Source: Desulfurococcaceae archaeon AG1 (lineage in GTDB: Archaea > Thermoproteota > Thermoprotei_A > Sulfolobales > AG1). Taken from it: 64,000 bases of DNA. Numbering within the stretch: the stretch's first letter is position 1; every line of letters starts with the position of its first letter. Positions 8,077-16,933 of the stretch are shown piece after piece. The notes beneath the pieces are model-generated. The model saw only the letters and a program-made list of their open reading frames with translations, was not told the DNA's origin and did not search any database. The stretch is taken from contig BEWT01000013.1 in NCBI GenBank assembly GCA_003116855.1, positions 32,607 to 96,606 on the forward strand, written 5' to 3'. Position numbers and translations under genes: made by a program.

Positions 8077-9594
8077 CTAGCCAGTAGGCCTTATTATCGA
8101 TACCAGCTCTCTAAATCTCTCGTTAAACACATCCATGCTTTCTTCATCACGACCGCTTGTTACATATTCTCCAGATCTTGAGAGTATGGACCAGAGATCG
8201 CTGTATAGATTCTTCACCCTCTCTAGTTCTCTTCTAGCCCTACCACATGCTCCCGTTTCATTTCCTCCGCATAGGCGTTCAAATCTCTCCTGATCAACGA
8301 TCTTTAGTTCGCTGTGGACTATGGAGGCGTCCAGCTCTAGATCTAGGTAGGATATCTTGATCATCCCGTCATATATTACAGCAGGTTTTGTGTTTATATT
8401 GATATAAACTCCCTTGAGCTCTGAGTTATATCTATAATAGGCATGGATTGTTAACCAGCTATTCTCACCGATTATGGTGAGGGCCCTATCATCCTTCTCT
8501 TTCTGGATCCCCAGGCCATCATATACCCCAGAGCCTGTTATGCTTCTCACCACTCCTAGCCATAGCCCGTCTTCCAGGTTTAGGTATGTTTTAAGCCTAC
8601 CCTTTCCAAGAATCCTTGGTTTCTCGAAGGGCCTGTTATGGATTATGAGGATCTCGGCTCCGCTTGATAGCCTCTCAACAAGATGCCTCCTAAGCCCGTT
8701 CAATATAGAGTTGGGAGGAGCTCCTGAAGCTGCTATGCTGTCTAGAAGATCGGCAGTATCTGGGCTATCTGAGAAAGCTTTTATCACGTGGTGCATTGGC
8801 GCGGTAGGGGTTACAAGAGATCTTACCCTATCTAGCTCGCCCATATCTTCTGGGGAGAGGTGGATGAAGGCTATCTTCTCACCCACATATAGTGGTTCTA
8901 TACTCGCTGCAGAGCTAGCCTTGGTAGAGACTTCTGTTAATGTTCTCTTTAAAGCATCAAGCTCTTCCAAGAGTTCTTTTAGCGACGCTCTTGAAGCCGA
9001 GCTTCTCCAGGAAACCCCCAGCCCTTGTTTTAAAATCATGTCAGATATGCCCCTAAGCTCGAGGATAACATCGGGATCCCTTATATGCTCTGAGATCTTC
9101 TCAACAGGCTTGTCGAGAAGGATCATATATCTACCGACGATATATATGCCTCTATCTATTAGAGGCGTTCCATCCCCTCTATATCCGATTATAGTGGCAA
9201 CCAGATCCTCGCCCTTATAGCAGGTCCTATCCTTGAGATAGCCATGAACACCTAGGGGTGTTTCTACATAGCATCCACCCATATCCTGGGAGGAAACCCT
9301 AGCCCTGAAAACCATATATAATGGTAAGGGGCCTCGGTAGAGGGATGTTTTTACAACACTCGATATAGCCTTGAAAGCCTCCTCAACAGCGCCCGGAACC
9401 CCTATTATTACTAAAAGGCTCTTATTATCATCGCTATTCTTTACAGTAACATCTACGGGTCCCTCTGACTCTGTGTTAAGCCTCTTAGAGAGCTTCTCAC
9501 TAATATCTCCTGGTTTAAACCCATAATCGATCAGAATCTTTGATATCGCTGTAGCATAGATCCCCCTAACCCTGAAGCCATAGGGCTGCTCCAT
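8077..9594 (-). CDS. FAU-1-like RNA-binding protein / RNase E/G-type ribonuclease with DUF402 domain
   Basis: The 505-aa protein resembles archaeal FAU-1. It has an N-terminal region, an S1-like RNA-binding stretch about residues 90-150 (LPLYMVFRARVS, VETPLGVHGYLKD, GEDLVATIIGYRG), a central region containing the family-typical TAPMHHVIKAFSDS, and a C-terminal DUF402-like half with conserved tyrosines and aspartates (SYLDLELD). FAU-1 of Pyrococcus binds AU-rich RNA and has been linked to 5S rRNA maturation. The gene is followed by nothing on the same strand for 476 bp and preceded at 9 bp by the UPF0147 gene, so those two probably form an operon. Confidence 0.8.
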   Translation of the reverse strand: MEQPYGFRVRGIYATAISKILIDYGFKPGDISEKLSKRLNTESEGPVDVTVKNSDDNKSLLVIIGVPGAVEEAFKAISSVVKTSLYRGPLPLYMVFRARVSSQDMGGCYVETPLGVHGYLKDRTCYKGEDLVATIIGYRGDGTPLIDRGIYIVGRYMILLDKPVEKISEHIRDPDVILELRGISDMILKQGLGVSWRSSASRASLKELLEELDALKRTLTEVSTKASSAASIEPLYVGEKIAFIHLSPEDMGELDRVRSLVTPTAPMHHVIKAFSDSPDTADLLDSIAASGAPPNSILNGLRRHLVERLSSGAEILIIHNRPFEKPRILGKGRLKTYLNLEDGLWLGVVRSITGSGVYDGLGIQKEKDDRALTIIGENSWLTIHAYYRYNSELKGVYININTKPAVIYDGMIKISYLDLELDASIVHSELKIVDQERFERLCGGNETGACGRARRELERVKNLYSDLWSILSRSGEYVTSGRDEESMDVFNERFRELVSIIRPTG

Positions 9595-9603
9595 AGCTAT
9601 CCC

Positions 9604-9888
9604 TTAATCCTTAACAGTCTCAAGCCTTGTCGCTATCTGCCATAGAAGGTTCCTTGCATGGGTTGGCATGTTGGGGTCTTGGCTAACCTCGTCTAGGATG
9701 CTAACAGCGTTCGCAGCCCTCACACCTGGTGTGAGGCTCTGCTCCTGGAGGATCTTTATAGCCTGTATAGCTGCCCTCCTAATATTTCTGGGAACCTGGG
9801 AGTCGTTAACAATACCCATTAGGAGGACCAGGGCTTCTTTAATCTTAGCCTCGTTCTGAGCCTTCTTCTGAGCCTCGATGCTACTCAT
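9604..9888 (-). CDS. UPF0147 family protein
   Basis: This 94-aa helical protein matches the archaeal UPF0147 family: [46 protein letters not shown] and the C-terminal [15 protein letters not shown]. The function is unknown; the family is nearly universal in archaea. I chose ATG 9888 because it follows a GGTGGTG Shine-Dalgarno-like stretch, whereas the frame extending to 9960 would overlap the divergent acetyltransferase and adds unrelated residues. It lies directly upstream of the FAU-1 gene on the same strand with a 9-bp gap. Confidence 0.85.
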   Translation of the reverse strand: MSSIEAQKKAQNEAKIKEALVLLMGIVNDSQVPRNIRRAAIQAIKILQEQSLTPGVRAANAVSILDEVSQDPNMPTHARNLLWQIATRLETVKD

Positions 9889-9947
9889 AACACCACCCCC
9901 AGATCTTCTCTCTATATCATCTATACAATAGAGCAGTTTTATTTTTA

Positions 9948-10481
9948 ATGCCTCCCACATACCAAGGATTGGGGATCACATACTCAATGAATGCCGGAGA
10001 GACTATAAGCTGTTCCGGAAACCCGCCCGAGGATCTTTTAAACGAGATCTATGGGGTCGAGCTCACATGCTTCAAAGACCCATACCCACCGAGACTCCTC
10101 CTATACTATGTAAGACTAGCACCAGATCTATTCATAGTATGCAGATCAGGTGAAAAGATCGTGGGATATGCGATAGGAGTTATAGAGAACTATGGGAGAA
10201 CAGGCCATATAGTCTCCATATGTGTCCACAAAGACCATAGGAGAAAAGGTGTTGGGAGGATCTTGATGGAGACTCTTGAGAAGCTATTCATAGAAAAAGG
10301 AGCCATTGAGGCAAAACTCGAGGTGAGGGTGAGCAACGAGCCAGCAATAAGCCTCTATAGATCCATGGGCTACACCATAGCAAACATATATCACAGCTAT
10401 TACAGCGACGGTGAAGATGCATATATAATGATCAAGAGCCTCTCAAAAACCCGAAATGTTAGCCCACGATATATTTCATAA
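9948..10481 (+). CDS. GNAT family N-acetyltransferase (RimI/NatA-like)
   Basis: The protein has the GNAT core: the acceptor-side [21 protein letters not shown], central strand [15 protein letters not shown], acetyl-CoA-binding signature [20 protein letters not shown] (Q/RxxGxG/A type), and the distal [27 protein letters not shown] block typical of RimI and archaeal N-terminal acetyltransferases. It probably acetylates protein N-termini in the cytosol. The annotated start (ATG 9948) may be too long; ATG 9987 is a plausible alternative given the T/A-rich promoter at about 9933-9945. It is divergent from the UPF0147 gene. Confidence 0.85.
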   Translation: MPPTYQGLGITYSMNAGETISCSGNPPEDLLNEIYGVELTCFKDPYPPRLLLYYVRLAPDLFIVCRSGEKIVGYAIGVIENYGRTGHIVSICVHKDHRRKGVGRILMETLEKLFIEKGAIEAKLEVRVSNEPAISLYRSMGYTIANIYHSYYSDGEDAYIMIKSLSKTRNVSPRYIS

Positions 10482-10508
10482 AGACCCTGAGCAGCGGGGT
10501 AGAAACAG

Positions 10509-10600
10509 GATGCCATGGTTTTTCCACAGCAGCGAGCCCGGAGGAAACCTATGAGGAGGAGTTGTTGGTTTGGGTCACCCTGAACTGGTGAAGCCAGTTA
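10509..10600 (+). repeat. degenerate dispersed repeat, copy A
   Basis: This stretch resembles 30445-30585 and 41253-41380. Shared features are a gat-g..ggtttttc lead-in, then CTATGAGGAGGAG and GGTCACCCTGAA. In one frame it reads YEEELLVWVTLNW before a stop, comparable with YEEELWVGVALGMW in copy C. The copies look like decayed descendants of one short coding or mobile sequence. The rest of the gap between the acetyltransferase and the aminotransferase (10601-10703) shows nothing recognisable. Confidence 0.45.
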
Positions 10601-10703
10601 TAAGGATCCAAATGATGGAAGTCCTATGCCTATGAAACCTAAGCCCTATGCTATGGTTCTAGATCGTCTGGTTCTCTTCTGTTTTTCTCCAGGTTTTTAA
10701 GCC

Positions 10704-11804
10704 CTAGATCTTTGATAAAAGGTCTATTATATAGTTTATATCGTCTTCTTCTAGTGCTGGGTGTATGGGGAGGCTTAGGATCCTTTGGGAGGCTTTGTAG
10801 GAGTTGGGGCAACAGTCTTTATAACCAAGCTTTCTGTATAGTGGTTGCATGTGTATTGGTAAGGGATAGTGAACCGCTGTCTCGACACCGTGTTCTCTGA
10901 GGTATGATGCTAGCTCGTCTCTAGACACTGGGGCGTCGTCCTCTAGCATTACTACGTATTGGTGATATACATGCCTAGCCCACGGCTTCTCTATAGGCGG
11001 TCTAAGCCATCCAAGCTTCTTTATACCCTGGGTCATTTTCTCAGCATTCCTCCTCCTGATCTCGTTAAGCCTATCAAGCTTCTCAAGCTGCGAGATCCCG
11101 AGGGCTGCTTGGATAGATGTCATCCTATAGTTACCCCCAAGCTCTATATGGATATACTTAGCCTCCTGACCATGGTTTCTCAGAAGCTCAACCCTTCTCG
11201 CAAGGTCATCGCTATTCGTTGTAACCATACCCCCCTCGCCTGTTGTCATGTTCTTTGTAGCATAGAAACTGAAAGCCCCCAGATCTCCGAGGGATCCACA
11301 CTTCATACCCTTATACAGAGCACCGTGGGCTTGGGCAGCATCTTCTATAACGAAAACACCATGATCTCTGGCGATCCTTACTATCGGATCCATATCGGCT
11401 GGATGCCCATAGAGATGCACAGGGATCACAGCCCTAGTCCTCCTCGAGATCGAATCCTCAACGCAGGAGGGATCCAGAGAGAAAATCTCAAGATCTATAT
11501 CGCAAAGCACAGGCTTAGCACCAAGCATCAAGACAGTATTAGCTGTAGCAATAAATGTGAAACTAGGCACGATAACCTCATCACCAGGCTTAACCCCAAT
11601 AGCTCTGAGGGAAAGCTCTAAAGCAACAGTACCGTTGGTCACTGCAAGAGCCCTCTTAACACCAATGTATTTAGCAAACCTGGTCTCGAACTCCTCTACA
11701 AGGGGGCCGTGGACGAGCCAGCCGCTTCTCAGTGCCTTGACAACCATCTCAACGTCATTCTCATCTATATGGGGCACGGATATCCTTATGCTCCTCTTAT
11801 TCAT
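10704..11804 (-). CDS. DegT/DnrJ/EryC1/StrS family PLP aminotransferase
   Basis: The 366-aa fold type I aminotransferase has the family blocks: VTNGTVALELSLRAIGVKPGDEVIVPSFTF, IPVHLYGHPADMD, the PLP phosphate/pyridine region VIEDAAQAHGA, and the internal-aldimine lysine in FYATKNMTTGEGG. The C-terminus has the VETAVHYPLPIHMQP block. Such enzymes transaminate keto-sugar nucleotides for surface polysaccharides or S-layer glycans. No sugar-nucleotide genes accompany it here, so the substrate is undetermined. It is a single-gene unit transcribed away from the pyrB promoter. Confidence 0.9.
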   Translation of the reverse strand: MNKRSIRISVPHIDENDVEMVVKALRSGWLVHGPLVEEFETRFAKYIGVKRALAVTNGTVALELSLRAIGVKPGDEVIVPSFTFIATANTVLMLGAKPVLCDIDLEIFSLDPSCVEDSISRRTRAVIPVHLYGHPADMDPIVRIARDHGVFVIEDAAQAHGALYKGMKCGSLGDLGAFSFYATKNMTTGEGGMVTTNSDDLARRVELLRNHGQEAKYIHIELGGNYRMTSIQAALGISQLEKLDRLNEIRRRNAEKMTQGIKKLGWLRPPIEKPWARHVYHQYVVMLEDDAPVSRDELASYLREHGVETAVHYPLPIHMQPLYRKLGYKDCCPNSYKASQRILSLPIHPALEEDDINYIIDLLSKI

Positions 11805-12046
11805 GGTTCTCCAAGAGCATTACCTATGGTCTATATATAAGACGAGTCTATGTTTCCAAAAAAGTAACGCATGCCGAAACGTGTAGTAGTCTAGACTAGG
11901 GATGAGATCTGTAAGATCTAATTTAATAGCGATCTATAAGCTTTTGATCCATAACCCCTACCAATACTCTAGAATACAAACCGGGTATGGGAGATAGCAG
12001 AATGCCTTGAACTTTTTACCCCCCAGAGCTCATTCTAGGTGGGCTT

Positions 12047-13012
12047 TTGGAGAAGGTAGGCTCAACAAGCCCCGGCTGGTATGATGGGTTTAGGGGTAGG
12101 GATGTTATTTCCGCTAGGGATTTCAGCAGGGAGGATTATGAGGCTCTCTTCCGCTATGCGGATCTATATGAGGAGGATCCAGGGTTCTATAGAGGCCTCC
12201 TGAAGGATTGTATAGCAGCCCTAGTGTTTGTTGAACCATCTACCAGGACTTTCCATAGCTTTGAGACCGCTGCAAGGATCCTTGGATGCGGTGTTACAGC
12301 TATAAGGGATCCCTCTATGTCCTCTATAGCTAAGGGTGAGAGCCTCCACGATACTATAAAGATGATCGAGTCCTATGGTGCGAGCATAATAATACTCAGA
12401 CACCCGGCTAGGGGTGCTGCTCTCTATGCTGCGGAGATCTCGAGAGTCCCTGTGATCAATGCTGGTGATGGTAGTAGGGAGCATCCAACACAAGCCATGC
12501 TAGATCTATATACTATTGCTAGGAAGAGGGGAGGTATAGATGGTTTGAGAATAGCCTTCCTAGGAGATCTCAGGTTCTCTAGAACGGTATCCTCGCTAAG
12601 CTATGCCCTCTCATCCTTCAAGGATATAGAGATCTTCTACATAGCTCCCCCAATACTTCAGATAAGGCGGGAGGTTAAGATCTATTTAGATGATAGAGGA
12701 GTTGAGTATAAAGAGATAATCGATATGGATAAGGCGAGAGAGATCCTCAGATCTGTTGATGTCCTCTACGTAACAAGGCTTCAGAAAGAAAGATTCCCCG
12801 ACCCCAGCGAGTATGAGAAACTCAAGGGAGCCTATACAGTAGGGCCAGAGATCCTGAGTATTATGAGGAGCGACGCAGGGATAATGCACCCACTCCCAAG
12901 GGTCGATGAGCTCTCGCCGGAGCTAGATTCTAAACCAAATGCATGGTACTTTGACCAGGCTAGGTGGGGCTTGAATGTTAGGGTTGCTCTCCTCAGCCTA
13001 ATACTGAGGTGA
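12047..13012 (+). CDS. pyrB: aspartate carbamoyltransferase catalytic subunit
   Basis: PyrB condenses carbamoyl phosphate with L-aspartate in the second step of UMP synthesis. The carbamoyl-phosphate loop VEPSTRTFHSFETA (SxRT), the HPTQAMLDLYTI block, the 80s-loop region with KGESLHDTIKMIESY, and the C-terminal MHPLPRVDELSPELD are all present. Length (321 aa) is normal. The start is TTG 12047, preceded by AGGTGGG. A TTTTTA element near 12009-12016 may be the promoter of the pyrBIC unit. The stop overlaps the pyrI region, indicating tight coupling. Confidence 0.95.
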   Translation: MEKVGSTSPGWYDGFRGRDVISARDFSREDYEALFRYADLYEEDPGFYRGLLKDCIAALVFVEPSTRTFHSFETAARILGCGVTAIRDPSMSSIAKGESLHDTIKMIESYGASIIILRHPARGAALYAAEISRVPVINAGDGSREHPTQAMLDLYTIARKRGGIDGLRIAFLGDLRFSRTVSSLSYALSSFKDIEIFYIAPPILQIRREVKIYLDDRGVEYKEIIDMDKAREILRSVDVLYVTRLQKERFPDPSEYEKLKGAYTVGPEILSIMRSDAGIMHPLPRVDELSPELDSKPNAWYFDQARWGLNVRVALLSLILR

Positions 13013-13017
13013 TCCTT

Positions 13018-13497
13018 ATGGAGGAGCATCTACTCGTTAGAAAAATAGATATGGGGACAGTTATAGACCACATACCCCCATGGAGGGCTAGCGATGTCCT
13101 CAAACTCCTCGATCTAGAGGGGCTAAGGAGATCTGATATCTCTCTAGTGATCCTCCATAACGTTCCAAGCAAGAAATATGGAAGGAAAGATATAATCAAG
13201 CTCTATAGGCATTTCATATCAAACGAGGAGGCAGACCTAGTATGTCTAGTATTCCCAACATCGACTATCAACTATATCAAGGATTGGAGGGTTGAGAAAT
13301 ACAAACCAAAGATCCCTGAGAGGATTATTGGGAGAATAAAATGCCCCGAAGTAACCTGCATAACCAATAACCCGAGAGAGAATATTAGAACAAGATTCAG
13401 GGTTTTATCGAAATATAGGATTGTTCAGTGTGAGTACTGCGATACAATAGTAGAGTTGGAGAGAATAGCCGATCTAGTTGGTAAGAAGTCTGAGTGA
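13018..13497 (+). CDS. pyrI: aspartate carbamoyltransferase regulatory subunit
   Basis: PyrI is the nucleotide-binding regulatory chain of ATCase. The N-terminal allosteric domain starts VRKIDMGTVIDHIPPWRA, and the C-terminal zinc domain has four cysteines (CPEVTC and CEYC) that bind Zn at the contact with PyrB. I favour ATG 13018, which follows the Shine-Dalgarno-like GAGGTGA; GTG 13009 overlapping the pyrB stop is the alternative. Holoenzyme formation and feedback control by nucleotides are known for the family and inferred here. Confidence 0.94.
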   Translation: MEEHLLVRKIDMGTVIDHIPPWRASDVLKLLDLEGLRRSDISLVILHNVPSKKYGRKDIIKLYRHFISNEEADLVCLVFPTSTINYIKDWRVEKYKPKIPERIIGRIKCPEVTCITNNPRENIRTRFRVLSKYRIVQCEYCDTIVELERIADLVGKKSE

Positions 13498-13502
13498 TCG
13501 TT

Positions 13503-14492
13503 ATGAAAGAGGCTAAGAAGAATAGTTATTGGAGAATAGATACCCATGTTCACTGCAGAGACTGGGGAGAGAGTTATAAAGCAACCATAGGTAGTGTTGT
13601 AAGGCTTGCACTATCCAAAGGCATAGGGGCCGTCTTCGATATGCCTAACACAGATCCTCCTATACTGGGTTTAAGGGATGCTGAAAAGAGGCTAAGAAGA
13701 GCCGAGGATCAGGGTGTGCTCAAGAACTACTACCTCTATATAGCTGCAACACCAAACGAGAAACAACTGGAGGATGCTGTGAGAGCTTATGAGGAGCTAC
13801 CAAGGGTGGTGGGGTTGAAGCTCTACACAGCCCCTATGAAGGGTCTCGAAGCGCTATCCTTAGAGGAGCAGGAGGTGGTGTATAGAACACTATCATCCCT
13901 AGGCTATAGAGGTGTTCTAGCAATACATTGCGAGAAGCATAGCCTCTTTAGAGAGACCCTCTGGGATCCCCTGAAACCCTACACGTGGAACCTCGCAAGA
14001 CCTCCGGAGGCTGAGGTTAAGTGCATCGAGGACCAGATCTCGCTTGCAAAGAAGCACGGTTTCAAGGGGACTCTCTATATAGTCCACATATCAACAAAAG
14101 AGGGTGTCGAGATTGTGAGAAGGGCTAGGAATGAGGGTATAAGGATTGTGTGTGGTGTTACACCCCACCATATAATCTATGATACGGATCACATGAGAAC
14201 ACCTGAAAGTGTTGTGCTCAAGACAAACCCACCCATAAGAGATCCGACAACAGCAAGGGCTCTGCTGGGACTAGCCATCGAGGGTGCTGTGGATTTCCTT
14301 GAAACGGATCATGCTCCCCATTCTCCTCAAGAGAAGACAGGTCCCCCGTATCTCTCTGGCAATAGGAGTCTTGAGATCTATGAGATAGCGGTCAACATGC
14401 TCATAAGATCAGGGGCTAGTGAGAAGACTATATATATGCTTACTAGGGGTAATGCTGAGAGTATTTTTAAGAAGCTAGACGGGATCGACTAG
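13503..14492 (+). CDS. pyrC: dihydroorotase
   Basis: This amidohydrolase (about 330 aa) closes carbamoyl aspartate to dihydroorotate. The metal-binding HxH motif is in DTHVHCRDWG. Further ligands and active-site residues lie in GLKLYTAPM (the position of the usual carbamylated lysine), AIHCE, YIVHIST and the aspartate of ETDHAPHSP. ATG 13503 follows GAGTGAT; GTG 13494 overlapping the pyrI stop is possible. Its TAG stop shares the tetranucleotide CTAG (14489-14492) with the stop of the convergent pyrKD gene. Confidence 0.94.
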   Translation: MKEAKKNSYWRIDTHVHCRDWGESYKATIGSVVRLALSKGIGAVFDMPNTDPPILGLRDAEKRLRRAEDQGVLKNYYLYIAATPNEKQLEDAVRAYEELPRVVGLKLYTAPMKGLEALSLEEQEVVYRTLSSLGYRGVLAIHCEKHSLFRETLWDPLKPYTWNLARPPEAEVKCIEDQISLAKKHGFKGTLYIVHISTKEGVEIVRRARNEGIRIVCGVTPHHIIYDTDHMRTPESVVLKTNPPIRDPTTARALLGLAIEGAVDFLETDHAPHSPQEKTGPPYLSGNRSLEIYEIAVNMLIRSGASEKTIYMLTRGNAESIFKKLDGID

Positions 14493-16195
14493 GTATTCTT
14501 AATAAGCTCTTGGAAGCTCTTAACAGCGCTTGAGCGAATATATTTTCTTAGATCCTCTAGGATCTCTTTAAACACCGAGAACCCCTTATAGGCTATCGCA
14601 CTGCATATCTGGAAACCCCTCGCCCCTAGCATTGCTAGCTCGATCACATCCCTAGCACTATCTATACCCCCACTGGCTATTATGGGTACACTGAACTCTC
14701 CCCTGAGGTCCTTGATAACCCTCCTAACTATAGGCTTTAGAGACGGTCCAGAAACCCCTCCATAGCCGTTTGGACTACCCATAACAGGCCTCTTGAAAAC
14801 AGGATCATATGCATAGCTCCTCACAGTATTTATAGCTGTTATCCCATCAGCTCCTCCCTCAATGGCTTTTCTAGCAACCTCCATATAGTCAGAGTTGATA
14901 GATATCTTGACAAAGACGGGTAGCTTTACTATTGATTTAATAGATCTCACTATGTCTCGAACAAGCTCAGGTATATCCTCAACCATCTCGAACTCCGTGT
15001 GCGGGCATGATACATTGAGCTCAAAGGCATCGACGCCCGAGCCGTATAGCTTCTTAGCAACCTCAACATACTCATCACTATTCCTCCCAAAAATGCTCGC
15101 TATCACCGGGACACCTGCTCTCTTAGCATCTCTTATCTCCAATACATATTGATCAGCTCCAGGGTTGGGTAAGCCGAGTGCGTTCATATATACACCAACA
15201 GGATCCTCGATCATGACCGGGCCCCTGAAGCCCTTTCTAGGCTCGATGCCTATCGATTTTGTGACAACAGCACCTGCACCCTCTAGAGCGAATCTATAGA
15301 GTATGGAGCCTGAAACCCCACACCCGGCTGCATTCATTAGGGGGTTTGGTAGTTCGAGCCCTGCTATGTTTATCGAGAGCTCCGGATCTTTCTCTACAAC
15401 CCTTTGAGGCAGTTTTGGACCCTCATCTATAGATCCAGATATGGGGATTCTAAGGCCACTTCTATCCCGGGTCCATAATCCATACTCTGTTCTAACTATC
15501 TTGCCAGCACTTAGAAAGATTCCTTCGATACATGTTCTCCACAGACCAAGATCACAGGCGCCGCATAGCCCTAAAGAGCATTTTATAGGTCTCTCAACGC
15601 ATAGATAGCCTTCCACGCCTTTTCCTATAAGCATTTCAGCAAGGATCCTACCGAGATCTTCCCTAACACATATAACAGCCATATCTATATCTCCTAATAT
15701 CGATCTAAACAGCTCTACAGCCTCACCACGGCTTTTAGCTACATATGTCTCAACCCCGATCTCGCGAAGCCTAGCAGAGTACGGCGGTTTACCTTCTTCG
15801 TCGATAAGGATAGCACTATGCACCCTTTCCTTGTTCTTCTCGGCAAAGAATCTTAGGTAGGATATGCCGTGAGACGATCCCATAAGGAGTACTCTGGAAC
15901 CCCATGAGGGGATAGGGTTGCCGAAAGGTCCTCTAACACCTACAAGGCCTCCCACGGGGATCTTGTGGAGCGTAGCGCTAACCTCACCTCTTGGAGGGCC
16001 TATTAATACCTCCACGAGATCTTTATCTGCGTAGGATATTGCTAGCGGGATCTCGTCAACGCCGGGTAGCCAGAGCATTATATAGTTCCCAGGCTGTGAT
16101 TTGGAAGCTATATCTCTTGTCTCTATCTCTAACACTCTATAGGATCCCTCGCTCCTAGAGTTAAGGATCCTTGCTGGCTGGGGTCTCCCCCTCAA
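14489..16195 (-). CDS. pyrD: PyrK-PyrD fusion: dihydroorotate dehydrogenase with electron-transfer domain
   Basis: This 568-aa chain joins two proteins that are usually separate. Residues about 1-240 are PyrK-like: an FAD/ferredoxin-reductase fold (PPRGEVSATLHKI, VRGPFGNPI, LLMGSSHGISYL) ending in a [2Fe-2S] cysteine set C206, C211, C214, C222 and the CIEGIF motif. Residues about 270-568 are a class 1B dihydroorotate dehydrogenase: GLELPNPLMNAAGCG, FELNVSCPHTE with catalytic cysteine 397, VFVKIS, and the FMN phosphate site IIASGGI. The fusion would oxidise dihydroorotate and pass electrons to NAD or another carrier. The start is TTG 16195, sharing TTGA with the pyrE stop. Confidence 0.93.
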   Translation of the reverse strand: MRGRPQPARILNSRSEGSYRVLEIETRDIASKSQPGNYIMLWLPGVDEIPLAISYADKDLVEVLIGPPRGEVSATLHKIPVGGLVGVRGPFGNPIPSWGSRVLLMGSSHGISYLRFFAEKNKERVHSAILIDEEGKPPYSARLREIGVETYVAKSRGEAVELFRSILGDIDMAVICVREDLGRILAEMLIGKGVEGYLCVERPIKCSLGLCGACDLGLWRTCIEGIFLSAGKIVRTEYGLWTRDRSGLRIPISGSIDEGPKLPQRVVEKDPELSINIAGLELPNPLMNAAGCGVSGSILYRFALEGAGAVVTKSIGIEPRKGFRGPVMIEDPVGVYMNALGLPNPGADQYVLEIRDAKRAGVPVIASIFGRNSDEYVEVAKKLYGSGVDAFELNVSCPHTEFEMVEDIPELVRDIVRSIKSIVKLPVFVKISINSDYMEVARKAIEGGADGITAINTVRSYAYDPVFKRPVMGSPNGYGGVSGPSLKPIVRRVIKDLRGEFSVPIIASGGIDSARDVIELAMLGARGFQICSAIAYKGFSVFKEILEDLRKYIRSSAVKSFQELIKNT

Positions 16196-16929
16196 TGGGG
16201 TACGCCTCTGAGGTATCTCTCTACAGCCTCTTGAATACTCTTATCTATTAATCCCTGCTTCTCAAGACTGTTAATAATACTCCTAATCCCTACTGCTCTA
16301 TAGAGACTTATACCTCTCTTGATCATCGCATCTTCCCCGCCTTCTTCCCTATCTATTAGCACAGCTACGCCGAGGATCTCTATCCTCTTACCCCTCCTTT
16401 TAGCCTCCTCCTCGAGGATCTCTATAGCCTCTATCTTGGTATCGCCTGTTGTTATAACATCATCTACAAGAAGGATCTTATCGCCGTCATCTATAACCCC
16501 GTCTACAAGCCTCGAGATCCCGTGGGTCTTTGACCTAACCCCGCCGAGGATCCTTGATAGGCTATCAACGCACCCAGGATCTATGGAGCTATCCCCAGAG
16601 ATCTTCCTCAAAAGATCCTTATAGATCATTGGCTCCTTCCTTATATAGATTCCTGGGATGTTTTTCGAAACAGCGATAGCCGAGACTATCAGAGCACCTG
16701 TCATAGGTATCCCACATAGCTTTGTAGGTCTCAGCGGTAGATCATCGATGAGTCTTGAGATCATCTCAACAGCTATTGAGAGAAGCCTTGGTTTTGAGAT
16801 AAGTATCCTCAGATCTATATAGTAAGGACTAATCCTACCAGATCTAAGCCTATACTCCCCAAAGGTAAGCGCTCCAGATGCTAGAAGCTCTCTTGAGAAG
16901 ATATCTATAAGGCTATCATGACTCATCAT
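16192..16929 (-). CDS. pyrE: orotate phosphoribosyltransferase
   Basis: PyrE transfers PRPP ribose-phosphate to orotate. Visible signatures are FGEYRLRSGRISPYYIDLR at the N-terminus, the flexible IYIRKEP segment and the PRPP-binding motif KILLVDDVITTGDTK. The 245-aa length exceeds typical archaeal PyrE (about 200 aa) because of an insert of roughly 35-40 residues (about 105-145, around KISGDSSIDPGCVDSLSRIL) between the flexible loop and the PRPP motif. ATG 16929 follows GAGGTGATCTT. It is translationally coupled to pyrKD downstream and lies 4 bp after pyrF. Confidence 0.92.
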   Translation of the reverse strand: MMSHDSLIDIFSRELLASGALTFGEYRLRSGRISPYYIDLRILISKPRLLSIAVEMISRLIDDLPLRPTKLCGIPMTGALIVSAIAVSKNIPGIYIRKEPMIYKDLLRKISGDSSIDPGCVDSLSRILGGVRSKTHGISRLVDGVIDDGDKILLVDDVITTGDTKIEAIEILEEEAKRRGKRIEILGVAVLIDREEGGEDAMIKRGISLYRAVGIRSIINSLEKQGLIDKSIQEAVERYLRGVPH

Positions 16930-16933
16930 AAGA

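Noticed and set aside
8474..9220. 248-codon plus-strand frame inside the FAU-1 gene
   Set aside because: Antisense shadow; serine/leucine-rich composition typical of reversed AGA/AGG-rich coding DNA.
10959..11621. 220-codon plus-strand frame over the DegT aminotransferase
   Set aside because: Antisense to a gene with all aminotransferase motifs; no domain of its own.
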